Source of the DNA: a bacterium | GTDB lineage: Bacteria > Desulfobacterota > Binatia > HRBIN30 > CADEER01 | Assembly (NCBI GenBank): GCA_019637795.1 | Contig: JAHBUY010000007.1 | Coordinates: 214,286 to 278,285, forward strand | Direction of reading: 5' to 3' | Length of the DNA stretch: 64,000 bases | Shown here: one piece after another, positions 51,298 through 60,734 of the stretch | How positions within the stretch are numbered: position 1 is the first letter of the stretch | How the letters are laid out: every line of letters starts with the position of its first letter | Program-made: the position numbers and the translations under genes | Notes under the pieces: model-generated | Told to the model about the DNA's origin: nothing | The model's database searches: none | What the model saw: the letters and a program-made list of their open reading frames with translations, nothing else

Positions 51298-53912
51298 GCG
51301 AGCACGCCGCGGCATCGTTCGGCGGCGGCGCGCCGGCGCCGCCGGGGGTCCCCTCCGATCGGCTGCTGCAGGACTGGAAGCTGGCCCGCCAGCGGGCCCT
51401 CACCTACCTCGAGGCCCTGCAGGTGCCGGAGGCCGACCGCGCCGCGCTGGCGAGCGCCGCCGTCGAACGGGCCCTGCATTCGCCCGCATGGGGCGCCGAC
51501 GGCGATGCCATCGCCATGACCCTGCGCGCCCTGCGCGAGATCCTCGTCGAGCGCGAGACGCCGGATGCCGGCGCCGCGGCCGCCCATCTCGATCCCTTCG
51601 TCGCCTGGCGCCTGCGCCAGCTCACCACGCGACCCGCCGGCCGCCTGCCGCTGTGCCAGGGACGGCTGTGGTCGATGCCGCGCATCACCCGCCGCCGCAT
51701 GGTGCCGGAATGGATCGAGCGCCGCTTCGTGCGCCGCATCGTCACCCGCCTCTTCCGCGGCCGGCGCCCCTCGCCGCCGGGCGCCGCGCACACCCACCGC
51801 GAGCTGCGCCAGCAACGCCGCCAACTGCCGTGGATCGGCGAGGCGCGGCGCCGCCGGGTGCTGCTGATCTTCCTGGTGTGGCTGCCGACCGTGGTCGCCA
51901 GCGGCTTCATGGCGAGCGTCCTGCCGCACCAGGGACGGTCGTGGATCGAGCTCGCGATCGTCACCTTCTTCGGCGCCCTCTTCGGCTGGATCTCGATCGG
52001 CTTCTGGACCGCGGTGTTCGGCTTCTTCACCCTGCTCCGCAAACGCCGCCGCTTCGCCATCACCAACCTGCCGGAGCTACCGGCCGACTTCGCGCCCGGC
52101 GGCCGCACCGCGATCTGCATGCCGATCTGCGAGGAACCGGTCGACCGCGTCTTCGCCGGCCTACGCGCCATCCGCGAGTCGCTGGCGCGCACCGGCGCCA
52201 TCGGCCAGTTCGACATCTTCATCCTCAGCGACAGCAACACCCCCGACACCATCGTCGCCGAGGAGGCGGCGTGGGCGGAATGGTGCCGCGAGGTCGACGG
52301 GTTCGGCAGCATCTTCTACCGCCGTCGCCGCGTGCGGGTGCGGCGCAAGAGCGGCAACGTCGCCGACTTCTGCCGCCGCTGGGGCGCCCAGTACCGCTAC
52401 ATGATCATGCTCGACGCGGACAGCATCATGGCCGGCAGCACGCTCCTGCGCCTGGTGCACCTGATGGAGCAGCGGCCGGACGCCGGCATGATCCAGACCG
52501 CGCCGAGCGCCGTGAACCGCCGCTCGCTGTTCGCCCGCGTGCAGCAGTTCTCCAGCCGCGTCTACGGGCCGATGTTCGCCGCCGGCCTGCACTTCTGGCA
52601 GCTCGGCGACGGCCAGTACTGGGGCCACAACACCATCATCCGCATCGCTCCGTTCATGGCGCACTGCGCCCTGCCCAAACTGCCGGGGAAGCCGCCGCTC
52701 GGCGGCGAGATCCTCAGCCACGACTTCGTCGAGGCGGCGCTGATGGGCCGCGCCGGCTGGACGCTCTGGCTCGCCTACGACCTCGGCGGCAGTTGGGAAG
52801 AGGTGCCGTCGACCCTGCTCGAGGAGATGGGGCGCGATCGCCGCTGGTGCCAGGGCAACCTGCAGCACCTGCGCCTGCTCTTCACCGAGGGGCTCTTCGG
52901 CGCCCACCGCGCCCTCTTCGTCAACGGCGTGCTCTCGTACGTCTCGGCGCTGCTGTGGTTCACCTTCCTCGTCCTCAGCACGGTCGCCGCGATCCTCGAG
53001 GTGGTGCGCGTTCCCGACTACTTCCCGCACGGTCCCAGTCTCTTCCCCGAGTGGCCGGTGTGGCGGCCCGACTGGGCGCTGGCCCTGCTGTCGGTGACCG
53101 GGATCATCCTGTTCCTGCCCAAGGTGCTGAGCGTCCTGCTGCTGGTGTTCCACGAGCGCAACGCGCGCGCGTTCGGCGGCGCGGCCCGCCTCACCCTGAG
53201 CGTGCTGCTGGAGATCATCCTGTCGAGCCTGCTGGCGCCGATCCGGATGACCTTCCACAGTCGCTTCGTGGTGCAGAACCTGCTCGGCCGCACCGTGACG
53301 TGGCGTTCGCAGGGGCGCGAGGACGCCGAGACCCGCTGGCTCGAGGCGATCCGCCACCACGGCTTCGACACCCTCTTCGCCAGCGCCTGGGGCATCAGCC
53401 TCTACTGGCTCAACCCGGACTACTTCTGGTGGGTGACGCCGATCATCGGCGCGCTCATCCTCTCGATCCCGACGTCGGTGCTGGCCAGCCGCATCGGGCT
53501 GGGCGATCGGGCCCGCGCCTGGCGGCTGTTCCTCATCCCCGAGGAGGCGGATCCCCCGCGCGAGCTGCGCAGCCTCGGCGAGCGCCTGGCGGTGGAGGAG
53601 AAGGCGGAGGCCGCGCGGCCGGCGGTCGAGAACGACGGCGTCGTCCGCGTCGCCGCCGATCCCCTGGTCAACGCCCTGCACCGCGCCCTGCTCGGGGCGC
53701 CGCGTCGCCTGGCGCCGGCGATCCGCGACGCCCACCACGCCCTGGTCGACCGTCTCATCGCCGAGGGGCCGGACACGCTGACGGCGCGCGAGCGCCGCCA
53801 GCTCCTCACCGATCCGCTGCTCATCGATCAACTGCACGAGCGCGTCTGGACCCTTCCCGACCGCGAGCGCGCCGCGCGCTGGGGCCGCCCGGCCGGCCCG
53901 CGCGCCACCTGA
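51294..53912 (+). CDS. opgH: membrane glucosyltransferase H for periplasmic glucans
   Basis: This encodes 872 residues from the ATG at 51294, overlapping opgG by 4 nt. It polymerises beta-1,2-linked glucose from UDP-glucose. The GT2 catalytic residues are visible: ILSDSNTPDTIV, MIMLDADSIMAG, HDFVEAALMGRAGW and the QxxRW-type RDRRWCQGNLQHLR. About 8 helices are visible (two before the catalytic domain near 185-245, the rest after 560). The N-terminal 180 residues and the C-terminal 130 are hydrophilic, as in E. coli OpgH. The C-terminal part, LLTDPLLIDQLHERVW, is typical. Confidence 0.96.
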   Translation: MSEHAAASFGGGAPAPPGVPSDRLLQDWKLARQRALTYLEALQVPEADRAALASAAVERALHSPAWGADGDAIAMTLRALREILVERETPDAGAAAAHLDPFVAWRLRQLTTRPAGRLPLCQGRLWSMPRITRRRMVPEWIERRFVRRIVTRLFRGRRPSPPGAAHTHRELRQQRRQLPWIGEARRRRVLLIFLVWLPTVVASGFMASVLPHQGRSWIELAIVTFFGALFGWISIGFWTAVFGFFTLLRKRRRFAITNLPELPADFAPGGRTAICMPICEEPVDRVFAGLRAIRESLARTGAIGQFDIFILSDSNTPDTIVAEEAAWAEWCREVDGFGSIFYRRRRVRVRRKSGNVADFCRRWGAQYRYMIMLDADSIMAGSTLLRLVHLMEQRPDAGMIQTAPSAVNRRSLFARVQQFSSRVYGPMFAAGLHFWQLGDGQYWGHNTIIRIAPFMAHCALPKLPGKPPLGGEILSHDFVEAALMGRAGWTLWLAYDLGGSWEEVPSTLLEEMGRDRRWCQGNLQHLRLLFTEGLFGAHRALFVNGVLSYVSALLWFTFLVLSTVAAILEVVRVPDYFPHGPSLFPEWPVWRPDWALALLSVTGIILFLPKVLSVLLLVFHERNARAFGGAARLTLSVLLEIILSSLLAPIRMTFHSRFVVQNLLGRTVTWRSQGREDAETRWLEAIRHHGFDTLFASAWGISLYWLNPDYFWWVTPIIGALILSIPTSVLASRIGLGDRARAWRLFLIPEEADPPRELRSLGERLAVEEKAEAARPAVENDGVVRVAADPLVNALHRALLGAPRRLAPAIRDAHHALVDRLIAEGPDTLTARERRQLLTDPLLIDQLHERVWTLPDRERAARWGRPAGPRAT

Positions 53913-54060
53913 GCCCCGTGCCGGCCCGCGCGCCGCTGCCCTCCGCGTCGCACGTCCGGTGGGTGGGAAACCCGCCCGGCGCGCCGCCGTACCGCGCCGG
54001 CGCCCGCTGGTCGGCGACGACAGCGCCCGCGGCGGCGCCCGGCACGGGGCGACGCCGGCG

Positions 54061-55722
54061 GTGAGCCCGTCCTCGTCGAGCGAACGGCGGCAGCGGCGGG
54101 CCGAACGCCGCGCCCGCGACCGCCGGGCCCTGATCGCCGTGACGACGCTCGGCGTGATGGTGACCATGGGCGGTCTCGCCCTGCTGGTCAGCGTCGCCCG
54201 CACCCTCTTCACCCTGGCGCCGCCGCCACCGCGCAGCACCGCCCTGCCGATCGACCGCGGCTGCGCCCCGGGCGAGCTGCTGTCGCTCGATTCCTGGACG
54301 CTGGCGCGGGTCCGCCGCCCCCCCGTGTCGACGCCGCGCAAGCTGCTGTGGGAGCGCGAGCTGGGCGAGAGCGCGCGCGTGCAGGCGGCGCTGCGCGCCC
54401 GTCTCAACGGCTGGCCGGCGCGCCTGGTGGTGCCCGCCAGCGCGCTGCCGCGCGACCGCCGCGCCTTCGCCGAGCGCCTGGCGCGCGACACCTGGCGCGG
54501 GCTCGACGCGCTCACCGATCGCGCCACCGGCCTGCCCCTCGACACCGTGACGTTCACGGCCGGCAAGGGGCCCCCGGCGGCGGCGCGCATCGGCGACTAC
54601 ACCAACGTCACCAACATCGGGCTCCAGATGGCCGACATCGTCGGCGCCTACGAGCTCGGCCTCATCGACGATCGCGGCGCGCGCGGGCGCCTCGGGCGCA
54701 TCCTCGATACGCTCGACCGCCTGGAGACCGACAACGGGTTCTTCTTCAACTACTACGACACCACCTCGCTCGAGCGCACCAGCCACTTCGTCTCGTTCGT
54801 CGACTCGGCCTGGCTGCTCACCGGCCTGATGACCGCGCGCATGACCTTTCCCGAGCTGTACGAGCGCTGCACGGCGCTCATCGAACAGATGGACTTCAGC
54901 GTCCTCTACGACCGCGGCGCCGATCTCGTCTCGCACGGCTACTACGTCGAGCCACGGGCACCGTCGCGCTACCACTATGGCGTGCTCTACACCGAGGCCC
55001 GCCTCGGGGCGCTGATCGGCATCGGCAAGGGGCAGTTCCCGGAGAAGGCCTGGTTCAACATGACCCGCACCTTCCCGGCCGACTGCTTCTGGCAGACGCA
55101 GGCACCGCGCGACGTCCGCACCCAGGAGATCCGCGGCTACGCGGTCACGGGCGGCCACTACCGCTGGCGCGGAGTGAAGTTCGTGCCCTCCTGGGGCGGC
55201 AGCATGTTCGAGGCCCTGATGCCGACCATCGTCCTCGACGAGATGGCCGCGGCGCCGCGCAGCCTCGGCCGCAACGGCCTGGCGCACGCCGTGGTACAGG
55301 CGCGCTTCGCCCGCCGTGCCCTGGGCCTGCCGGTGTGGGGACTGTCGCCGAGCGCGACCCCGGGCGGCGATGCCTACGGCGAGTACGGCGTGCGTCCGCT
55401 CGGCTCGTTCGGCTACGCCCCCGGGCCGGTGACGCCGCACGCCTCCGCGCTCGCCCTGGCGGTGATTCCGCACGCCGCGATGCGCAACCTCGAGATCCTC
55501 GCCAACCGCTATCCCCGACTGTACGGCGACTTCGGCTTCTACGACGCGGTGGATGCGTCGACCGGCGCGGTCGCGTACAAGTACCTGGCGCTCGACCAGT
55601 CGATGCTCTTCCTGGCCCTCGTCAATCATCTCGCCGACCACGCCGTGCAGCGCCGCTTCGCCTCCGACCCGATCATGGTCCGCGCCCTGCCGGTGATCCG
55701 CGAGGAGCGCTTCTTCGAGTGA
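54061..55722 (+). CDS. membrane-anchored DUF3131/glycoamylase-like protein
   Basis: This encodes 553 residues if the GTG at 54061 is used; a GTG at 53959 is also in frame, so the start is uncertain. An N-terminal helix (ALIAVTTLGVMVTMGGLALLVSV) anchors a periplasmic domain. That domain shows helix pairs typical of an (alpha/alpha)6 toroid: DYTNVTNIGLQMADIVGAYELGL, DNGFFFNYYDTTSLER, FVSFVDSAWLLTGLMTARM and SWGGSMFEALMPTIVLDE. This is the DUF3131/glycoamylase group, whose GH144 relatives are endo-beta-1,2-glucanases. In this place, right after opgGH, a glucan-trimming role is the most likely reading. Catalytic residues were not confirmed. Confidence 0.75.
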   Translation: MSPSSSSERRQRRAERRARDRRALIAVTTLGVMVTMGGLALLVSVARTLFTLAPPPPRSTALPIDRGCAPGELLSLDSWTLARVRRPPVSTPRKLLWERELGESARVQAALRARLNGWPARLVVPASALPRDRRAFAERLARDTWRGLDALTDRATGLPLDTVTFTAGKGPPAAARIGDYTNVTNIGLQMADIVGAYELGLIDDRGARGRLGRILDTLDRLETDNGFFFNYYDTTSLERTSHFVSFVDSAWLLTGLMTARMTFPELYERCTALIEQMDFSVLYDRGADLVSHGYYVEPRAPSRYHYGVLYTEARLGALIGIGKGQFPEKAWFNMTRTFPADCFWQTQAPRDVRTQEIRGYAVTGGHYRWRGVKFVPSWGGSMFEALMPTIVLDEMAAAPRSLGRNGLAHAVVQARFARRALGLPVWGLSPSATPGGDAYGEYGVRPLGSFGYAPGPVTPHASALALAVIPHAAMRNLEILANRYPRLYGDFGFYDAVDASTGAVAYKYLALDQSMLFLALVNHLADHAVQRRFASDPIMVRALPVIREERFFE

Positions 55723-55732
55723 CGCGCGAGCG

Positions 55733-56806
55733 ATGGCGAGCGTTCGTTTCGAAGCGGTCGGCAAGCGGTATCCGAACGGCGTCGTGGGGATCGACGACGT
55801 GTCGTTCCACGTCGACGACGGCGAGCTCCTCGTCCTGGTCGGGCCGTCCGGGTGCGGCAAGAGCACGCTGCTGCGCCTGCTCGCCGGGCTGGAGTCGGCG
55901 ACCGCCGGGCGGATCCTGATCGGCGACCGGGTGGTCAACGACCTGGCGCCGCAGGCGCGCAACGTGGCGATGGTCTTCCAGGACTACGCCCTCTACCCGT
56001 TCCTCACCGTGCGCCGGAATCTCGCCTTTCCGCTCGAGATGCGGCGGCTCGACCGCGCCAGCATCGCGGCGCGGGTCGCCCGCGTCGCCGCGATGCTGGA
56101 CCTCGAGGCCCTCCTCGACCGCCTGCCGCGCCAGCTCTCCGGCGGCGAGCGGCAGCGGGTCGCCATGGGCCGCGCCCTGGTGCGCGAGCCGAGCGTCTCG
56201 CTGCTCGACGAGCCGCTCTCCAACCTCGACGCCAAGCTGCGGGTCGAGGTGCGGGCGGAGATCGCCGACCTGCAGGCGCGCACCGGCACCACCATGCTCT
56301 ACGTCACGCACGATCAGACGGAGGCGATGACCCTCGGCCGCCGCATCGCCGTCCTCGACCGCGGCCGCGTGCAGCAGGTCGCGACGCCGCGCGAGCTCTA
56401 CGAACGACCGGCCAACGCCTTCGTCGCCGGGTTCATCGGCAGCCCGCCGATGAACCTGCTGCCGGCGAGCGCGGCCGCCGACGGCGATGTCGTGCTCCTC
56501 AGCATCGCCGGCCAGTCGCTGCGCCTCGCCAACCCCTCGCTGGCGCGCGCCGTCGCCGCCCACCGCGGGTCGGTATGCAGCGCCGGCGTTCGCCCCGAGG
56601 ACTGGCAGCTCGCCGGCGACGGGATGGCGGCGCGCGTCGAGCAGGTCGAGTTCCTCGGCCACGAGACGCTCCTCCACGCCCGCGCCGGCGACCAGCGCCT
56701 GGTGGTCCGCCTGCCCGGGGCCTTCGCCACGAACGCGGGCGATCACCTGCGCCTGACGGCCGCCAACGTCCACCTGTTCGACGACGCCCGCCGCCGCGTC
56801 GGATAG
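55733..56806 (+). CDS. sugar ABC transporter ATP-binding protein (MalK/UgpC type)
   Basis: This encodes 357 residues from the ATG at 55733, 10 bp after the DUF3131 stop. Walker A is LVGPSGCGKST, the Q-loop is MVFQDYALYPFLT, the signature is LSGGERQRVAMGRALV, Walker B is VSLLDEPLSNLDAKLR, and the H-loop is VTHDQTEAM. The C-terminal regulatory/TOBE domain (about 235-355) is the MalK-type that takes part in regulation. It supplies the missing ATPase for the permease pair at 46667-48372, though it lies 7 kb away on the other strand. Confidence 0.93.
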   Translation: MASVRFEAVGKRYPNGVVGIDDVSFHVDDGELLVLVGPSGCGKSTLLRLLAGLESATAGRILIGDRVVNDLAPQARNVAMVFQDYALYPFLTVRRNLAFPLEMRRLDRASIAARVARVAAMLDLEALLDRLPRQLSGGERQRVAMGRALVREPSVSLLDEPLSNLDAKLRVEVRAEIADLQARTGTTMLYVTHDQTEAMTLGRRIAVLDRGRVQQVATPRELYERPANAFVAGFIGSPPMNLLPASAAADGDVVLLSIAGQSLRLANPSLARAVAAHRGSVCSAGVRPEDWQLAGDGMAARVEQVEFLGHETLLHARAGDQRLVVRLPGAFATNAGDHLRLTAANVHLFDDARRRVG

Positions 56807-56901
56807 CGCCGGCCGAGGCTCCGGCCGCGATCCCACTGGCCGGCGGCGGAGTGGCGCCGAGCGGTTGGCCCGGCGGTCACCGGTTGGTGCCGCCGCAGGC
56901 G

Positions 56902-59900
56902 TCAGCCGAGCGCCACCCGGACGAGGTGTTCGGCGCCGTCGCGCAGCAGGGCGACGCGGCCGATGCCGGCGTCGATCCGGCCGGGGACGCCGTCGAGCGT
57001 GATGGCGGTCACGGCGGCGGCGCGCTGGTGCGGATTCTCGACCGCGACGGTGTAGCGCGTCGCGCCGTCGTGCAGGCGCAGCGCGACCTCGAAGCCCGGC
57101 CAGGCGTCGGGGATGCGCGGGTCGATGGCGAGCGTCGTGCCCGCTTCGACGCGGACGCCGAGGAGCCGCTCGACGGCGATGCGGTACATCCAGCCGGCCG
57201 ACCCGGTGTACCAGGTCCAGCCGCCGCGCCCGAGGTGCGGGTCGACGCCGTAGATGTCGGCGACGACCACGTATGGTTCCACCTGGTAGACGGCGAGCCG
57301 CGCGGCGCTGCCGCCGTGGGTCACCGGGCTGAGCATCTCCAGGAGCGCGGCGGCGCGATCGCGCCGACCGAGCATGGCGAAAGCCTGTACCGCCCACATG
57401 GCGCCGTGCGTGTACTGGCCGCCGTTCTCGCGGATCCCCGGCACGTAGCCCTTGATGTAGCCGGGGTCGTGGGCGCCGCGGTCGAAGGGCGGGGTGAGCA
57501 GGCGGATCAGGCCGCCGCGCTCGTCGACGAGCTGGCGCTCGAGCGCTTCCATCGCCTGCGCCGCCCGTTCCGTCCGCGCCGCGCCCGAGATCACCGCCCA
57601 GGCCTGGGCGATGGCGTCGATGCGGCACTCGTCGCTGGCGACCGAGCCGAGCGGCGTGCCGTCGTCGTAGTAGGCGCGCCGGTACCACTCGCCGTCCCAG
57701 GCGTTGCTCTCGATCGCCGCGCCGAGCGCCCGGCGGTGCGCCGCGTAGCGCTCGGCGCGGCCGTGGTCGCCGCGCTCGGCGCAGTAGGGCGCGAAGGCGC
57801 CGAGCACGTCGTAGAGGAAGAAGGCCACCCAGACGCTCTCGCCGCGCCCGGCGCGCCCGACCCGGTTCATGCCGTCGTTCCAATCGCCGGTGCCCATCAG
57901 CGGCAGGCCGTGCGCTCCGGTGGTCAACGAGCGGTCGATGGCGCGGCAGCAGTGCTCGTAGAGGTCGGTGCGCTCGCTGGCGATCGCGGGCTGGAAGTAG
58001 GATTCGTCCTCGCCCGGGGCCAGCAGCCGTCCCTCGACGTAGCCCGCCAGCTCGTGCAGCACCGCGTGATCGCCGGTGGCGTCGATGTAGGCCGCGGTGA
58101 CGAACGGCAGCCACAGCAGGTCGTCCGAGAAGCGGGTGCGGATGCCGCGGGCGAGCGGCGGGTGCCACCAGTGGAGCACGTCGCCCTCGACGAACTGGTG
58201 CGCCGCGTGCAGCAGGATCTGCTGGCGCGTGAGCTCCGGGCGCGCCAGCAGCAGCGCGGCCGCGTCCTGCAACTGGTCGCGGAAGCCGAAGGCGCCGCCC
58301 GATTGGTAGAGCGCGGTGCGTCCCCAGATGCGGCAGCTCACCACCTGGTAGAGCAGCCAGCCGTTCACCATCACGTCGATCGCCGGCGCCGGGGTGCGGA
58401 TCCGCACCGCGCCGACCAGTCCGCGCCAGAAGGCGCGCACCGCCGACAGGGCATCCTCCACGACCCCGCCATCGGCATAGCGGCGCACCAGCTCGCGCAC
58501 CCGGTCGCGGCCGACCGCCTCGCCGAGCAGGAAGATCCATTCCACCGTGGCGCCGGCCGGCACCTCGACCGCCGCCAGCAGCGCGAAGCACGGGTCGAGC
58601 CCAGCGCCGACGGTGCCGTCGAGCGCCGCGGCGCGCAGCGCCAGCGGCGCGGCGGGGCTGCCGTTGCGGCCGAGGAAGGCGGTGCGGTCGGTGGTGGCGC
58701 TGCGCGCGCCGCCGGCCGGGGGATGCACCGCGGCGAACGCCTCGCCGTCGGCGAACTCGTCGGCGAGGAGGTTGCGCGCCAGGAGCGCGCCGCTGGCGCG
58801 GTCGCCGGCGGTCACCAGCAGGCGGGCGCTGTCGCGCGGCGTGACCCCGAGCACGAGCCGGGCGTACGCCGCGGCGGCCAGGCGGCGGGGCGCGCCGCCG
58901 GTATTGGTGACGCGCAGGCGGGTGATCTTCACCGGATCGTGCCGGGGCACGAACTGCACCACCTCCTGCGCCAGGCCGTGGCTCTCGCTGCGCCAGCGCG
59001 TGTAGCCGAATCCGTGGCGCACCTCGTGGCGGGCGCCGGGCGCCGGGCACGGCCCGGGTTGCGGCGACCAGACATCCCCGGAGGCCTCGTCGCGCAGATA
59101 GAGCGCCTCGCTGTGGGGGTCGCTGATCGGGTCGTTCCCCCACGCGGTGGTGCGGTGCTCACGACTGTTGCGGCTCCACGTGTAGCCGGCGCCGCTCTCG
59201 CTGGCGAGGAAGCCGGTGTGCTCGTTGGCGACGACGTTGATCCAGGCCAGTGGCGGGCGTTCCGCGGCGCCGCCGCCGACGCGGATGACGTATTCGTCGC
59301 CCTCCGGGCTGAAGCCGCCGATGCCGTTGTCGAAATGGCCCGGCGATGCCGCCGCGCCCGGCGTCGGGCGCGGCGGCGCGCTGGCGGCCGGCGCCGCCGG
59401 CGGCGCGGCGGCGCCCCAGCGCAGGCGCGGCGGCGCGCCCGTGCTGACCACGGACGCCCACGCCAGCGCGACATCGAGGTCGGCCGCGGCCAGCGCGCCG
59501 CGCGCCCGGACGACGACGCCGGGCGTCTGCTGCGCCGCCGCCTGTTCCGCCGCCTGCGCCGCCGCGGCGCTGTCGGTCACCAGCAGCAGGTCGATGCCGA
59601 GACCGAGGGCGTGCCAGTAGGCGTGCGCGCCCAGCATCGCCTGCAGGTGCTTCTCCGCCGCGGCGCCGATGCCGACGGCCAACGGTCGACCGCCGAGCGC
59701 CATCGCCCAGATCTGCGACAGGGCGCCCCGCGCGCGGCGCAGCACGGCGTCGGGGGCGCGCAGCCTCGGATGCTGGTAGAGCAACGCCGCCGCCAGCTCC
59801 TGCAGCTCCGCCCCCTTCGCCGGCGCCAGACCGAGATGGGCGCAGCGCTCCCGCTCGGCCGCCGCCGCCGCCGCGGTCGCGCGGTCCCGGCGCTGGCGCG

Positions 59901-60726
59901 GCGCCCCGGCGGCCAGGAGGGCGAGCAGGGCGTCGCGCTGCGACGCCGCGGCGAGCAGCAGGTCGCGTTGCAGTGTGGCGCCGGGCGGCAAGACCACCAC
60001 CTCGCGCAGGGCGAAGGCCGGATCGAGCACGCTGCCGACCGTCCCCGACAACGCCGCGCCGCTGGCGCCGGCGAGGGGCGCGGCCGCGCTGCGGTTGCGG
60101 CCGAGGAAGCGGGCGCGATCGGTCTCGACGCTGTAGGCGCCCCCGTCCGGCCAGCTCAGGCCCATCAGCGGCGGATGCTCGCCGGCGGCGCGGGGGCGGC
60201 GCCGCGCCAGCAGCAGGCGGCGCTCCGCCAGGTGTTCGGTTTCGACGAACAGCTTCGAGAACGCGGGATGCGCGGCATGCGCCGACGCCTGGTTGAGCAC
60301 GAGCGGCGCGTACACGGTGACGGCGAGGCGGCGCGCGCGGGGCGAGTCGTTGCGCAGCACGAGGCGGCGCAGCTCGCCATCGAGGTCGGGCCAGACGCAG
60401 GTGGTCAGCGCGGCCGTGACGGCGTGCTGCCGGCGTTCGATCGCCACCACGCCGTCGTCCGCCATGGCGGCGTAGGCGTCGGCGCCGGCGAGGCCCATCG
60501 GCTGCGCGCCGACGCTCCACGTGGCGCCGTCGTCGAGGTCGTGGAGGTAGATGAAGAGCCCGTCGCCGTCCTCGGTGCGGTCGCCCTCCCACGCCGTCAG
60601 CAGCGTGTCGCCCCAGGACGAGTAGCCGGTGCCGGCGCCGCTGAGCAGCACGTGATAGCGGCCGTTCGACAGCACGCGGGCGCGCGGCGTCGGGTCGTGG
60701 AGTTGGGCGATGTCGGTGCTCGCCAC
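56902..60726 (-). CDS. GH94 phosphorylase-like protein (cyclic beta-1,2-glucan synthase C-half type)
   Basis: This encodes 1,274 residues from the GTG at 60726, with GAGG six nt upstream. Two similar GH94 N-terminal beta-sandwich regions are seen (about 15-280 and 465-790), each with a YSSWG/YTWSRNSRE-type entry, R-R-L...V and DRxxFLGRN segments (DRARFLGRNRS; DRTAFLGRNGS). The C-terminal catalytic toroid holds WWHPP, the catalytic GDWNDGMN (residues 947-954, Asp951) and HGAMWAVQAFAMLGR. No glycosyltransferase (GT84) domain is present. This matches the C-terminal half of NdvB proteins and 1,2-beta-oligoglucan phosphorylase, which releases glucose 1-phosphate. It follows the discoidin glycosidase gene by 8 bp. 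Whether it phosphorolyses glucans or controls their length is not settled. Confidence 0.85.
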   Translation of the reverse strand: MASTDIAQLHDPTPRARVLSNGRYHVLLSGAGTGYSSWGDTLLTAWEGDRTEDGDGLFIYLHDLDDGATWSVGAQPMGLAGADAYAAMADDGVVAIERRQHAVTAALTTCVWPDLDGELRRLVLRNDSPRARRLAVTVYAPLVLNQASAHAAHPAFSKLFVETEHLAERRLLLARRRPRAAGEHPPLMGLSWPDGGAYSVETDRARFLGRNRSAAAPLAGASGAALSGTVGSVLDPAFALREVVVLPPGATLQRDLLLAAASQRDALLALLAAGAPRQRRDRATAAAAAAERERCAHLGLAPAKGAELQELAAALLYQHPRLRAPDAVLRRARGALSQIWAMALGGRPLAVGIGAAAEKHLQAMLGAHAYWHALGLGIDLLLVTDSAAAAQAAEQAAAQQTPGVVVRARGALAAADLDVALAWASVVSTGAPPRLRWGAAAPPAAPAASAPPRPTPGAAASPGHFDNGIGGFSPEGDEYVIRVGGGAAERPPLAWINVVANEHTGFLASESGAGYTWSRNSREHRTTAWGNDPISDPHSEALYLRDEASGDVWSPQPGPCPAPGARHEVRHGFGYTRWRSESHGLAQEVVQFVPRHDPVKITRLRVTNTGGAPRRLAAAAYARLVLGVTPRDSARLLVTAGDRASGALLARNLLADEFADGEAFAAVHPPAGGARSATTDRTAFLGRNGSPAAPLALRAAALDGTVGAGLDPCFALLAAVEVPAGATVEWIFLLGEAVGRDRVRELVRRYADGGVVEDALSAVRAFWRGLVGAVRIRTPAPAIDVMVNGWLLYQVVSCRIWGRTALYQSGGAFGFRDQLQDAAALLLARPELTRQQILLHAAHQFVEGDVLHWWHPPLARGIRTRFSDDLLWLPFVTAAYIDATGDHAVLHELAGYVEGRLLAPGEDESYFQPAIASERTDLYEHCCRAIDRSLTTGAHGLPLMGTGDWNDGMNRVGRAGRGESVWVAFFLYDVLGAFAPYCAERGDHGRAERYAAHRRALGAAIESNAWDGEWYRRAYYDDGTPLGSVASDECRIDAIAQAWAVISGAARTERAAQAMEALERQLVDERGGLIRLLTPPFDRGAHDPGYIKGYVPGIRENGGQYTHGAMWAVQAFAMLGRRDRAAALLEMLSPVTHGGSAARLAVYQVEPYVVVADIYGVDPHLGRGGWTWYTGSAGWMYRIAVERLLGVRVEAGTTLAIDPRIPDAWPGFEVALRLHDGATRYTVAVENPHQRAAAVTAITLDGVPGRIDAGIGRVALLRDGAEHLVRVALG

Positions 60727-60734
60727 CGGCCGCC

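Noticed and set aside
48658..51315. 885-residue open frame on the minus strand
   Set aside because: It is antisense to opgG and out of frame with the binding-protein gene.
56807..56901. Terminator between the converging ATPase and GH94 genes
   Set aside because: GC-rich inverted segments are present but no stable hairpin followed by a T-run can be defined.
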